The translations under genes were made by a program, and so were the position numbers. A stretch of 64,000 nt of DNA from positions 682,001-746,000 of the forward strand of contig CAWIIX010000005.1 in the NCBI GenBank assembly GCA_963836195.1, read 5' to 3'. This DNA is from Trebonia sp963836195 (GTDB lineage Bacteria; Actinomycetota; Actinomycetes; Streptosporangiales; Streptosporangiaceae). The stretch's first letter is position 1. Every line of letters begins with the position of its first letter. The notes under the pieces were generated by a model. That model searched no databases. It saw only the letters and a list, made by a program, of their open reading frames with translations, and had not been told where the DNA came from. Shown piece after piece: positions 15,839 through 25,015 of this stretch.

Positions 15839-16366
15839 ATGGGACCTGGCGGCTTTGACATGCAGCAGATTTTCGCTGCGGCGCAGCAGGCGATGAGCGC
15901 GCAGCAGGAGCTGGCGAACACCGAGGTGATCGGCACGGCGGGCGGCGGCGCGGTCCGCGCGGTCGTCAGCGGCGTGGGCCAGCTGCTCGACGTCACGATC
16001 GATCCGAGCGTGATCGACCCGACCGACCCGGCCGAGACCGCGGCCACCGTGGCCGACCTGGTGCTGGCGGCGGTGCACGACGCCTGGGACTCCGCCATTG
16101 ACCTTCAGCAGCGGCAGCTTGGCGCGCTCGGCGGAGGTTTCGGCGGGGGGCTCCCGGCCGGCCTGGGCGACGCGCTCGGCGGCGGCGGCGGTTTCGACCT
16201 GTCCAGCCTCGGCCTGCCGGGGCTCGGCGGCCCGGTCGGCCTCGATGACGACGACGAGTACGACGACGATGACGACGAAGACGACGACGACGAGGACGAT
16301 GACGACGAGGACGATGACCTCGACGAACTCGACGACGACGTTGACCCCGAGGACAAAGAGAACTGA
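15839..16366 (+). CDS. YbaB/EbfC nucleoid-associated protein with long acidic tail
   Basis: 175 residues from ATG 15839 (MGPGGFDMQQ); an upstream in-frame extension covers the repeat region and is unlikely. Residues 8-95 match YbaB/EbfC: IFAAAQQAMSAQQELANTEV, then AVRAVVSGVGQLLDVTIDPS and TVADLVLAAVHDAWDSA. Usual family length is about 105-115. Here a Gly-rich stretch is followed by about 40 residues that are nearly all Asp/Glu, encoded by a GA(C/T) repeat (16244-16363). It sits between dnaX and recR, the standard DNA-repair context. The acidic tail may compete for DNA or recruit basic partners; that is inference. Confidence 0.88.
   Translation: MGPGGFDMQQIFAAAQQAMSAQQELANTEVIGTAGGGAVRAVVSGVGQLLDVTIDPSVIDPTDPAETAATVADLVLAAVHDAWDSAIDLQQRQLGALGGGFGGGLPAGLGDALGGGGGFDLSSLGLPGLGGPVGLDDDDEYDDDDDEDDDDEDDDDEDDDLDELDDDVDPEDKEN
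16244..16363 (+). repeat. GAC/GAT/GAG trinucleotide tract encoding the poly-acidic tail
   Basis: About 120 bases made nearly wholly of GAC, GAT and GAG codons at the 3' end of ybaB. It is low-complexity coding DNA that could expand or contract by slippage without breaking the frame. Confidence 0.8.
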
Positions 16367-16375
16367 CGGCCGCGC

Positions 16376-16975
16376 ATGTATGAAGGCGTCATCCAGCACC
16401 TGATCGACGAGCTCGGCCGGCTGCCCGGCGTCGGGCCCAAGGGCGCGCAGCGGATCGCGTTCGCGCTGCTGGCGGGCGACCCCGAGGACGTCCGCCGGCT
16501 GGCGGCGGCGCTGATCGAGATGACCGAGCGGGTGCGGTTCTGCAAGACCTGCGGGAACGTCGCCGAGGCGGAGGAGTGCCGGATCTGCCTGGACACCAGG
16601 CGCGATGAGACGGTTATCTGCGTGGTCGAGGAGCCCAAGGACGTCGCCGCGGTGGAGAAGATCCGCGAGTTCCGCGGCCGGTACCACGTGCTCGGCGGCG
16701 CGATCAGCCCGATCGACGGGGTCGGCCCCGACGACCTGCGAATCAGGGAGCTGATGACCCGGCTGGCGGACGGCCGGGTGACCGAGCTGATCCTGGCGAC
16801 CGACCCCAACCTGGAGGGCGAGGCGACCGCGACCTACCTCGCCCGGCTGGTCAAGCCGATGGGCATCCGGGTGACGCGCCCGGCCAGCGGGCTGCCGGTC
16901 GGCGGCGACCTGGAGTACGCGGACGAGGTCACGCTTGGCCGCGCCTTCGAGGGACGACGCCTGCTCGACGTGTGA
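16376..16975 (+). CDS. recR: Recombination mediator RecR
   Basis: 199 residues, standard length. Order of parts: N-terminal helix-hairpin-helix (LIDELGRLPGVGPKGAQRIA), C4 zinc finger (CKTCGNVAEAEECRIC), Toprim domain with VVEEPKDVAAVEK and LATDPNLEGEATATYL, and the C-terminal tip near TRPASGLPVGGDLEYAD. RecR works with RecF/RecO in loading RecA at gaps. It starts 10 bases after ybaB, so ybaB-recR is one operon. Confidence 0.96.
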   Translation: MYEGVIQHLIDELGRLPGVGPKGAQRIAFALLAGDPEDVRRLAAALIEMTERVRFCKTCGNVAEAEECRICLDTRRDETVICVVEEPKDVAAVEKIREFRGRYHVLGGAISPIDGVGPDDLRIRELMTRLADGRVTELILATDPNLEGEATATYLARLVKPMGIRVTRPASGLPVGGDLEYADEVTLGRAFEGRRLLDV

Positions 16976-17093
16976 CTTTTCCGGCGTGTGAGCTTCGCCG
17001 TAGGGGCCATTTAAGGAGTGGGCGTGGTGTCGGGGCGCGGATAGAATCGGCGGCGGTCCGCCTACGGCTACCCGGGAGGAGCGGCGCGTCCAG

Positions 17094-18374
17094 ATGGCCC
17101 TTGTCGTGCAGAAATACGGTGGTTCCTCGGTTGCCGACGCGGAGGGCATCAAGCGCGTAGCCAAACGCATCGTCGCCACCAAACGGGACGGCAACCAGGT
17201 CGTGGTCGTCGTGTCGGCGATGGGCGACACCACCGACGATCTGTTTGACCTCGCCAACCAGGTGACCCCGGCGCCGCCCGGGCGCGAGCTCGACATGCTG
17301 CTCACCTCGGGCGAGCGCATCTCGATGGCGCTGCTGGCGATGGCGATCCACGACCTCGGCATGGAGGCCCGGTCGTTCACCGGCTCCCAGGCGGGCGTGA
17401 TCACCGACGCGGTGCACCAGTTCGCGCGGATCATCGACGTCACCCCCGGCCGGATCTCGAGCGCGCTCGAGGACGGCGCGATCCCGATCGTGGCCGGGTT
17501 CCAGGGGGTCTCGCAGACCACCAAGGACATCACCACGCTGGGCCGTGGCGGCTCCGACACCACCGCGGTGGCGCTCGCGGCCGCGCTCAACGCGGACGTG
17601 TGCGAGATCTACACCGACGTGGACGGCGTCTTCACCGAGGACCCGAGGCTGGTGGCGGGCGCCCGCCGGATCCCGCGGATCTCGTACGAGGAAATGCTGG
17701 AGATGGCCGCGTGCGGCGCGAAGGTGCTGATCCCGCGCTGCGTGGAGTACGCGCGCCGGTACGGGCTGCCGATCCACGTGCGGTCCTCGTTCAGCGACAA
17801 GACAGGCACCTGGGTCAGCGAGAACGCTGAGAACGAGTCGGAGGAAGCCGGGATGGAGAAGGCCATTATCTCCGCGGTCGCGCATGACCGCAGCGAGGCG
17901 AAGATCACCGTGGTCGGCGTCCCCGACCGGGTGGGCACGGCCGCGCGGATCTTCGGGATCATCGCCGAGGCGGACATCAACATCGACATGATCGTGCAGA
18001 ACGTGTCGGCGATCGCGACCGGGCGGACCGACATCTCGTTCACGCTGCCGGGCGCGGACGGGCAGCGGGCGCTGGAGATGCTGCGCTCGGCCCAGGAGGC
18101 CCTCGGCTTCCAGGAGCTGCTCTACGACGACAGGATCGGCAAGGTCTCGGTGATCGGCGCGGGGATGCGCTCGCACCCGGGCGTGTCCGCCAAGTTCTTC
18201 GCCGCGCTGGCCGAGGCCGGGGTGAACATCCAGATGATCACCACCTCGGAGATCCGGATCTCGGTCGTCGTCGGCCAGTCCGACGTGGACGTCGCGGTGC
18301 ACACGACGCACAAGTCGTTCGGCCTTGACGCCGACGAGATCGAGGCCGTCGTGTACGGAGGTACCGGCCGATGA
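17094..18374 (+). CDS. lysC: Aspartate kinase (alpha and beta products)
   Basis: 426 residues; first enzyme of the Lys/Thr/Met pathway. Kinase motif KYGGSSVAD at the N-terminus, then TLGRGGSDTTAVALAAALNA and YTDVDGVFTEDPR. The two C-terminal ACT domains (about 265-420) bind Lys/Thr for feedback control. A GGGAGGAG ribosome site lies upstream of ATG 17094, and TAGAAT at 17042 is a possible -10. An in-frame ATG at 17853 (residue 254) follows GGAGGAA by 6 bases and would give the separate regulatory beta subunit, as known for Bacillus and Corynebacterium enzymes. The stop overlaps the asd start (ATGA). Confidence 0.95.
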   Translation: MALVVQKYGGSSVADAEGIKRVAKRIVATKRDGNQVVVVVSAMGDTTDDLFDLANQVTPAPPGRELDMLLTSGERISMALLAMAIHDLGMEARSFTGSQAGVITDAVHQFARIIDVTPGRISSALEDGAIPIVAGFQGVSQTTKDITTLGRGGSDTTAVALAAALNADVCEIYTDVDGVFTEDPRLVAGARRIPRISYEEMLEMAACGAKVLIPRCVEYARRYGLPIHVRSSFSDKTGTWVSENAENESEEAGMEKAIISAVAHDRSEAKITVVGVPDRVGTAARIFGIIAEADINIDMIVQNVSAIATGRTDISFTLPGADGQRALEMLRSAQEALGFQELLYDDRIGKVSVIGAGMRSHPGVSAKFFAALAEAGVNIQMITTSEIRISVVVGQSDVDVAVHTTHKSFGLDADEIEAVVYGGTGR

Positions 18375-19439
18375 ACGCTTCTGCATCTGGTGGCCGGCGT
18401 CCGACGCTGGCCGTCGTCGGGGCGACCGGCGCCGTCGGCACGGTCATGCTCGACCTGCTGTCCACCCGGGCGGACGTCTGGGGGGAGATCAGGCTGATCG
18501 CCTCGCCCCGCTCGGCCGGCCGCCGACTGACGCGTCCGCGGCGAGGAGGTCGAGGTCATCGCGCTCTCGGAGGAGGCCTTCGACGGCGTTGACGTGGCCA
18601 TGTTCGACGTGCCCGACGAGGTGTCGGCCGCCTGGGTGCCGGTCGCGGCCGCGCGCGGCGCGGTCTGCGTGGACAACTCGGGCGCGTTCCGGATGGACCC
18701 GGAGGTGCCGCTGGTGGTGCCCGAGGTCAACCCGGACGACGCGCTGCGCCGCCCCAAGGGCGTGATCGCGAACCCGAACTGCACCACGCTCTCGCTGATC
18801 GTGGCGGTCGGCGCGCTGCACCGCGCGTTCGGCCTCGAGGAGATGGTCGTCGCCTCCTACCAGGCCGCCTCCGGCGCCGGGCAGGCGGGCATCGACACCC
18901 TCTACGGGCAGCTGGAGAAGGTCGGCGGCACCCGCACGCTCGGCCAGCGGCCGGGCGACGTGCGCAGCGTGGTCGGCGACCTCGGGCCGTTCCCGGCCCC
19001 GCTGGCGCTGAACGTGGTGCCGTGGGCGGGCTCGCTCAAGGACGCGGGCTGGTCGTCGGAGGAGCTCAAGATCCGCAACGAGTCGCGCAAGATCCTCGGG
19101 CTGCCCTCGCTGCGGGTCAACGCGACCTGCGTGCGGGTGCCGGTGATCACCACGCACTCGGTCGCGGTGCACGCCCGGTTCTCCCGCCCGGTCGGCCGGG
19201 AGGCCGCCTGGGAGACCCTGCGCGTCGCTCCCGGCGTCGTGCTCAACGACGAGCCCGAGCGGGGCGAGTACCCGACGCCGGCCGACGTGGTCGGCACCGA
19301 TCCGACCTGGGTCGGCCGGGTCCGCGAGTCGCTCGACGACCCGAACGGCATCGAGTTCTTCGTCTGCGGCGACAACCTGCGCAAGGGCGCGGCGCTCAAC
19401 ACCGCCCAGATCGCGGAGCTAGTCGCGACGGAGTTCTAA
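18371..19439 (+). CDS. asd: Aspartate-semialdehyde dehydrogenase, frameshifted as sequenced
   Basis: The N-terminal part (18371-18532) reads PTLAVVGATGAVGTVMLDLL, the Rossmann NADPH motif. One extra C near 18533 moves the rest to the next frame, which resumes at VRGEEVEVIALSEEAFDGVD and runs to 19439. Catalytic Cys is in ANPNCTTLSLI, and the substrate region includes SYQAASGAGQAG. Removing one base restores about 355 residues, the normal size. The gene overlaps lysC. Because Asd is normally needed for Lys, Met, Thr and diaminopimelate, a sequence error is more likely than real loss. A strong terminator follows. Confidence 0.88.
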
Positions 19440-19454
19440 CGGTCAGTAGTAACT

Positions 19455-19484
19455 AGCCCGCCAGGCGCGTCCGCCTGGCGGGCT
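19455..19484. terminator. Terminator after lysC-asd
   Basis: AGCCCGCCAGGCG (19455-19467) pairs perfectly with CGCCTGGCGGGCT (19472-19484) over a 4-base loop, 16 bases after the asd stop. No long T-run follows, which is usual in high-GC actinobacteria. Confidence 0.8.
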
Positions 19485-19710
19485 GTCCGCTATGTGACCG
19501 TTTGAGCCGAGAAGTCCGTTTCTTGCAGGATGAAGCCGGTCATTGCCTAGTTAACACTGATGATCTATATCGTTTCGTGTCCCAACGGTTACCCCCGCTG
19601 ATACTGTCGAGACGGCTAAGTGGCGCAAGCTTGGTGGCGCAATTCGACGCGGGGGCGGCCGCGCGAAGGAGTAAGTGCCGCTTAGCGGCCCATTGTCGAG
19701 GAGGTACCTG

Positions 19711-22016
19711 TTGGCCACTACTCGCAGCCGCCCGCACGGCCGTGAGCACGCACGTCCGGCCACTGGAGGCGTGGCGGCCGAGCACGCGACCAAGATCTAC
19801 GCCGCCGCAATCACGGGCATCGTCATCATCGTGGCGTTCTTGGCGCTGACCAGCGTCGGTCATGTGATTGACGCCGCCACGCAGCACTTCATGCTGTTCT
19901 ACGCCGGGGTCTTCGCGCTGATCGCGCTGTGCGCGTCGACCGGGCTCGGGCTCGTCGCGACCGATCGCGTGTTCCTGGGCGCCGGGCACCGGGTGCTCGC
20001 GCAGTCGGCTCACCGGGCCGCGTCCTTCGGCGCCGTTGCCTTCCTGATCATCCACATCGTCACCGAGATCCTCGCGCAGCGCGTCCACGTGCTCGACGCG
20101 GTGGTTCCGTTCCTGTCGCAGTTCCGCACCTTCTACATCGGCCTCGGCACGATCGCCTCCGACCTCATCATCCTGCTCGTTATAACGGGCATCATGCGCG
20201 GTCGGTTCAATGCGCGCGGCCGCGCCTGGCGGTGGCGGGCGATTCACTACACCTCCTACGCCTCGTTCGTGTTCGGCGTCTGGCACGGCCTGCTGGGCGG
20301 CCGCCCGGGCAAACCGTATGTCGACTGGAGCTACGGGCTGCTGGTGGCGCTGGTCCTGCTCGCGCTGGTGGTGCGGATCGTGTCGAACTCGCTGCGGCCG
20401 AAGGAGAGCCTGTCCGGGCCGCCGGTCCCGATGTCGGGCGACTCGGCCTCCGCCCCGATGCGCGCGGCGGCGATGTTCGCCCAGCTGGGGGCTTCCCGCG
20501 CGAACACCGGGGGGCAGCCGCGGCTGATGGTCTCCTCGGTCCAGGAGCCGGTCCTGTCGGCCCCGGTGTCCGGGGGGTACCCCGGCGCCCCGATGCTGCC
20601 GGCGCCGCTTCCGGCCGGGACCGGCGAGCTGGCCTACGAGCCCGGCTACGAGGGCCCGCCCCGCTACCTGGGGGCGCCGCGCCGGGCCGACAGCGGCCCG
20701 ATGCCGCGCGCCGCGACCGGGCCGATCCCGCGCGCGGGCACCGGCCCGATGCCGCGCGCAGGCACGGGCCCGATGCCGCGGGCGGCGACCGGCTCGCAGC
20801 CGCGCCTGCCGACCGGGCCGTTCCCTGGTCCGGGGACGGGTCCGATGCCGCGCGCCGCGACCGGCCCGATGGCCGCCATGGGCGGTACGCCGTCGTGGCC
20901 GTCGGCCGGGCACCCGTCCGGTCCGATGCCGCGCGCCGCGACCGGCCCGTTCCCCAGCGCGTCGACCGGTCCGTTCCCGAGCGCGTCGGCCGGTCCGGCC
21001 GGCGGTCCGCAGTCATGGCCCTCGTTCCGACCGATGACCGGTCCGATGCCGCGAGCTGACGATCCCACCCCGCCGAGCGGCACCCGCTGGCCGGCTTCCC
21101 GGCCCGAGCCCGGGCCGATGAGGGCGGCCGGGCCGAGGCCCGGCCGCACGGGATCGCAGCCGCGAACGCCAAGTGGCTCGTTCCCGCAGGCGGGGACCGG
21201 CCCGATGCAGCGAGCCGAGTTCGGACCGACGGACGGCGGCCGTCGGCCACGTCCGGCCGCAGGCCCGCCCTCCGGCCCGATGCCCGGGCCGGGACCGGCC
21301 CGATCCCCCGCGCGGGCACGGGCCCGATCCCGCGTTCCGCCACCGGCCCGATGCCGGCCGCGGGCGGGCGGCAGCCCCGGCGGCCTTCCGGTCCGCCCTC
21401 CGGCCCGATGCCCCGCCCGGCCACCGGTCCGCAGGCCTGGCCGACGTCCGGTCCCGCCTCGGGCCCGTTCCCGCGCGCCACGACGGGTCCGCTGCCGGAG
21501 GCCGGAACCGGCCACCGGCCGGCTCCGTGGCCCGGATCGGGGCCGAGGCCGGCCGACAGGTCAGCGCCCGGCCGGGCCGCGCGCTCGCAGCCGCGAACGC
21601 CGGCCGGTCCCGGGACAGGCCCGATGCCGCGGGCCGGGTCCGGGCAGGGGGGTCAGCGGGCGGGAAACCGCTCGCAGCCTCGCGCCGCCGACTGGCCGGA
21701 CCCGAACCCGGGCCAGCAGGGGTACTACGGATCGGAGCAGGACTACCCGTCGCCCCCCGGCTACCGGTTTCAGGCCGACTACCAAGCGCAGGCCGGCTAC
21801 CAAGCGCAGGCCGACTACCAAGCGCAGGCCGACTACCAGGCCCATGGCGACTACCTGGCGCAGGGCGACTACCTGGCGCAGGGCGACGGCCGGGTGCCGT
21901 GGGAGGGCGGCCTGCCGGAGCCGGATCCCGCGCTCAGGTACCGGGAGCCCGGACCGGGAATGCCCGGCTACCGAGGATCCCGTGACGCCCGCTACGGGGG
22001 GGACCGACGCCGATGA
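19711..22016 (+). CDS. Haem-type transmembrane reductase with giant Gly/Pro/Arg repeat tail, one frameshift
   Basis: Start is probably TTG 19711: AGGAGGT (19699-19705) is 5 bases upstream, and no ATG/GTG is as well placed. Residues 25-230 hold about six membrane helices with paired His (HRVLAQSAHRAASFGAVAFL; IIH; IHYTSYASFVFGVWHGLLGG with H-x13-H), typical of ferric-reductase/cytochrome b-type haem domains. The remaining 500 or so residues are disordered, dominated by a TGPMPRA-type unit, ending in YQAQAD six-residue repeats. A missing C near 21285 shifts the frame: the same TGPIPRAG repeats continue one frame over to 22016. The stop overlaps the next start, so the two proteins probably work together in electron transfer. 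Confidence 0.72.
20690..21645 (+). repeat. Degenerate repeats encoding TGPMPRA-type units
   Basis: Roughly twenty degenerate copies of a 24-base unit (ACCGGCCCGATGCCGCGCGC core) encode TGPMPRAA, TGPIPRAG, TGPFPSAS and similar. The frame of the unit persists across the shift near 21285, which shows that the shift is recent or artefactual. Confidence 0.8.
21777..21884 (+). repeat. Six tandem 18-base repeats encoding DYQAQA
   Basis: Six head-to-tail 18-base units, first copy GACTACCAAGCGCAGGCC, encode DYQAQA, GYQAQA, DYQAQA, DYQAHG, DYLAQG, DYLAQG. Units 1 to 3 are nearly identical and units 5 and 6 are identical, indicating recent unit duplication. Confidence 0.88.
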
Positions 22017-23614
22017 ACCCGACCAACGCGGCCGAACTCGACGTTCCGACGATCATGCGGATCGGGGCGGCCAGGATGACGGCCGGCCTGGACCGGCTGG
22101 CCCGGATCGATCTGGCCGCGCACAACGAGATCTTCGGCCCGCTGCCCCGGCTCTCGGCGGAGGACCTGGTCGCGATCGCGTCCCAGGTCGACCTGCGGGG
22201 CCAGGGCGGGGCCGCCTTCCCGTTCGCGCGCAAGCTCAGCGCGGTCATGGACACGGCCCGCAAGACCGGCCAGCCCACGATCGTGGTGGTGAACGCCACC
22301 GAGGGCGAGCCCGGGTCGTTCAAGGACAAGATGCTGATGATCAGGTCGCCGTACCTGATCCTGAGCGGCGCGGCGCTCGTCGCCGAGGCGATCGGGGCCG
22401 AAGAGGTCATCATCGGCGTGGCGGGCAACGAGCTCGCGAACCGGTCGATCGAGGCCGCCATCGCGGCCGAGCCCGGGCTCCAGTCGATGATGCGCGTCGT
22501 CCAGCAGCCCGACCGGTTCATCTCGGGCGAGTCCGGGGCGCTCGTCCGCGGCATCAACGGGAAGAAGCCGGTCCCGCCGGGGCGCAAGACCCTCGCGTCC
22601 GACAAGGGCGTGGCCGACCTGCCGACCCTGCTGTCCAACGCCTCGACGTTCGCCCAGATCGCGGTGCTGGCGCTGCTCGGCCCCGATCGGTTCGCCGCCG
22701 TCGGCGTGTCCGACGAGCCCGGCACCGTGCTGCTCAGCGTCAGCGGCTCGGCCAAGCAACCCGCCGTCGTCGAGTGCCCGACCGGGATCCCGCTCGGGGC
22801 GGTGCTCGACATCTGCCAGGCGCCCGCCGGGGACGGCGTGCTCATCGGCGGGTACCACGGCATGTGGCTGGACGCCGAGACCGCCTATCAGGTCCCGGTC
22901 GGCCGGGAGGGCCTCGCCTCGGCCGGGGGCGCGTTCGGCTCGGGGATCGTGCTGGCCCTGGGCGACGGCACCTGCCCGCTCGGCGAGGTCTCCCGGATCG
23001 CCAGCTACCTGGCGGGCGAGTCGGCCGGCCAGTGCGGCCCGTGCAAGCTCGGACTCCCGTCGATCGCCCGCGCGCTGGCGGCGATCGTCGACGGCTCCGG
23101 CGGCATCGAGGCGCTCGACGTGGCCCGCCGGGCGGCGGCGACGATCAACGGCCGGGGCGCCTGCGGGCACCCGGACGGGACGACGCGGTTCGTGCTGTCG
23201 GCGCTCGAGGTCTTCACCGAGGACCTCGCCGCCCACGTGTTCCACTCCTCCTGCGGCCGGCCGGTCCGCGGCATTCTGCCGCTGCCGGACGGCCCCGAGA
23301 CGACCAACGCCAAGCAGCTCATGGTGGACTGGGTGCGGTGCGAGGGGCACGGGCTCTGCGCCCACCTGGTGCCGGAGCTGATCCACCTGGACAAGACGGG
23401 CTTTCCGGTCGTCTTGCCGATCCCGGTGCCGCCGTGGCTGGAGAAGGAGGCGAAGCACGCGGTGCAGATGTGCCCCGCCCTCGCGCTCCGTCTCGACACC
23501 GACCCGAGGAAGCGCGGCGCGGCGGGCGCGCGCAAGACGGGACCCATCCCGATCGCCGCCCCAGCCGCCCGCACCGGCCTGCTCGGCGGCCGCAGGTCCA
23601 TCACCGCGGGCTAG
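22013..23614 (+). CDS. NuoF-like FMN/Fe-S flavoprotein fused to a 3Fe-4S-type ferredoxin
   Basis: 533 residues. The NuoF-type FMN/NADH fold is shown by DLRGQGGAAFPFARKLSAV and NATEGEPGSFKDKMLM. An SLBB domain follows near 225-310, then the Fe-S region ESAGQCGPCKLG and GRGACGHPDG. In complex I NuoF the first is ESCGxCxPC; here the first ligand Cys is Ala. The C-terminus (about 440-490) carries CEGHGLC and MCPALAL, the C-x5-C ... CP pattern of [3Fe-4S] ferredoxins. No other nuo genes are nearby. Overlap (ATGA) with the membrane haem protein suggests electrons pass from NAD(P)H through FMN/Fe-S to haem; this is inference. Confidence 0.85.
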   Translation: MNPTNAAELDVPTIMRIGAARMTAGLDRLARIDLAAHNEIFGPLPRLSAEDLVAIASQVDLRGQGGAAFPFARKLSAVMDTARKTGQPTIVVVNATEGEPGSFKDKMLMIRSPYLILSGAALVAEAIGAEEVIIGVAGNELANRSIEAAIAAEPGLQSMMRVVQQPDRFISGESGALVRGINGKKPVPPGRKTLASDKGVADLPTLLSNASTFAQIAVLALLGPDRFAAVGVSDEPGTVLLSVSGSAKQPAVVECPTGIPLGAVLDICQAPAGDGVLIGGYHGMWLDAETAYQVPVGREGLASAGGAFGSGIVLALGDGTCPLGEVSRIASYLAGESAGQCGPCKLGLPSIARALAAIVDGSGGIEALDVARRAAATINGRGACGHPDGTTRFVLSALEVFTEDLAAHVFHSSCGRPVRGILPLPDGPETTNAKQLMVDWVRCEGHGLCAHLVPELIHLDKTGFPVVLPIPVPPWLEKEAKHAVQMCPALALRLDTDPRKRGAAGARKTGPIPIAAPAARTGLLGGRRSITAG

Positions 23615-23665
23615 CCGCGGGCTAGCCGGCGGGCCACCGGGCTACCTCCGCTCTGGTCGGGCGGG

Positions 23666-25015
23666 CTACCGGGCGGCGTCGGCGGCGGCGTCGAGCCGAC
23701 GGTTGGAAGTCGGGAACGGGGCGGCCACCGTCCAGCCCTGGGCCCGCCACTGATCGGCCGAGATTCCCTGGCAGGCGTCGATGATGAGCGGGTTGGCGAC
23801 GACGTCGGCGACGGCGGCGGGGTCGGCCGCGGCGAACTGCGGCCAGGCCGTGCCGACGAGCACCGCGTCCGCGTCCCGGGCCGCCGCCAGCGGGCTGTTG
23901 GCCTGGTCCAGGTGCGGGAAGGCGACCAGCGCGTTGCCCGCCGCCTGGGGATCGTAGACCACGACCTGCGCGCCGAGGCGGGCCAGCCGGTCGGCCACGT
24001 CCAGGGCCGGGGAGTCGCGGACGTCGTCGGTGCCGGGCTTGAACGCCGCCCCCCAGAGCGCGATCCGCTTGCCTGACAGGTCGCCGAGGAGGGCCGCGGC
24101 GAGATCGGCCACCCGCTGGCGGCGCCCGGAGTTGATCTCGTCGACCACGCCGAGCAGGCCGGCCGCCGTCTCCGCTCCGGCCGCGGCGGCGAACGCGGCC
24201 AGGCCGCGGACGTCCTTGGGCAGGCAGCCGCCGCCGTAGCCGATGCCGGCGGTCAGGAACGCCCGGCCGATCCTCGCGTCCATGCCCACGGCGTCGGCCA
24301 GCGTGGCGACGTCCCCGCCGGTCTTCGCGCAGACGTCGGCCATCGCGTTGATGAACGACACCTTGGTCGCCAGGAACGCGTTGGCGGCCCCCTTGACCAG
24401 CTCGGCGGTGACCGGGTCGGTGGTCAACAGCGGGATGCCGGCCTCGGTCAGCGGCCGGTAGACCTCGCGGATGGTCGCCTCGGCGGACAGGGTGGGCACC
24501 CCGACCACGATCCGGTCCGGCCGGAGGGTGTCGTCGACGGCGCGGCCCTCGCGCAGGAACTCGGGGTTCCACGCGACCTCGACCGCGTCTCCGGCGGGCG
24601 CCCGGCGACGAAGCTCCTCGACCAGCCGGGCGGTGGTACCGGGCGGGACGGTGGACTTGCCCACGATCAGCGCGGGCCCGGTCAGGTGCGGTGCGAGCGC
24701 GGCGACGGCCCCGAATACCTGGGACAGGTCGTATCCCGAATGGTCGGGCAGACCCGGGGTGCCGACGCCGACGAAGTGCACGGTGCCGAAGCGCGCAGCC
24801 TCCTCGAAGCTGGTCGTGAACGCGAGCCGCCCGGTCTTGGTGTGTCGTGCCAGCAGATCGTCGAGATCCGGCTCGAGGAACCAGGCGCGGCCGGCCCGCA
24901 GCAGCGCCACCTTGTCCGGTTCGATGTCGACGCCGAGCACCTCGTGCCCGAGCTCGGCCATGCACGCGGCGTGCGTGGCACCCAGGTGCCCGCATCCGAT
25001 CACCGTCAGCCTCAT
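23666..25015 (-). CDS. UDP-glucose 6-dehydrogenase family protein
   Basis: 449 residues; nucleotide-sugar dehydrogenase that oxidises UDP-glucose (or a related sugar) to the uronic acid using two NAD+. N-terminal Rossmann motif VIGCGHLGATHAACMAELGH, middle domain KSTVPPGTT and EFLREGRAVDDTLRPDRIVVG, catalytic Cys in GIGYGGGCLPKDVRGL, C-terminal UDP-binding part with KPGTDDVRDSPALDVADRL. Full length. It stands alone on the minus strand, with no exopolysaccharide genes beside it, so the end product is not shown. UDP-ManNAc dehydrogenase cannot be fully excluded. Confidence 0.9.
   Translation of the reverse strand: MRLTVIGCGHLGATHAACMAELGHEVLGVDIEPDKVALLRAGRAWFLEPDLDDLLARHTKTGRLAFTTSFEEAARFGTVHFVGVGTPGLPDHSGYDLSQVFGAVAALAPHLTGPALIVGKSTVPPGTTARLVEELRRRAPAGDAVEVAWNPEFLREGRAVDDTLRPDRIVVGVPTLSAEATIREVYRPLTEAGIPLLTTDPVTAELVKGAANAFLATKVSFINAMADVCAKTGGDVATLADAVGMDARIGRAFLTAGIGYGGGCLPKDVRGLAAFAAAAGAETAAGLLGVVDEINSGRRQRVADLAAALLGDLSGKRIALWGAAFKPGTDDVRDSPALDVADRLARLGAQVVVYDPQAAGNALVAFPHLDQANSPLAAARDADAVLVGTAWPQFAAADPAAVADVVANPLIIDACQGISADQWRAQGWTVAAPFPTSNRRLDAAADAAR

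Noticed and set aside
16976..17093. Lysine riboswitch upstream of lysC
   Set aside because: The 118-base gap is too short for the element and lacks its known motifs.
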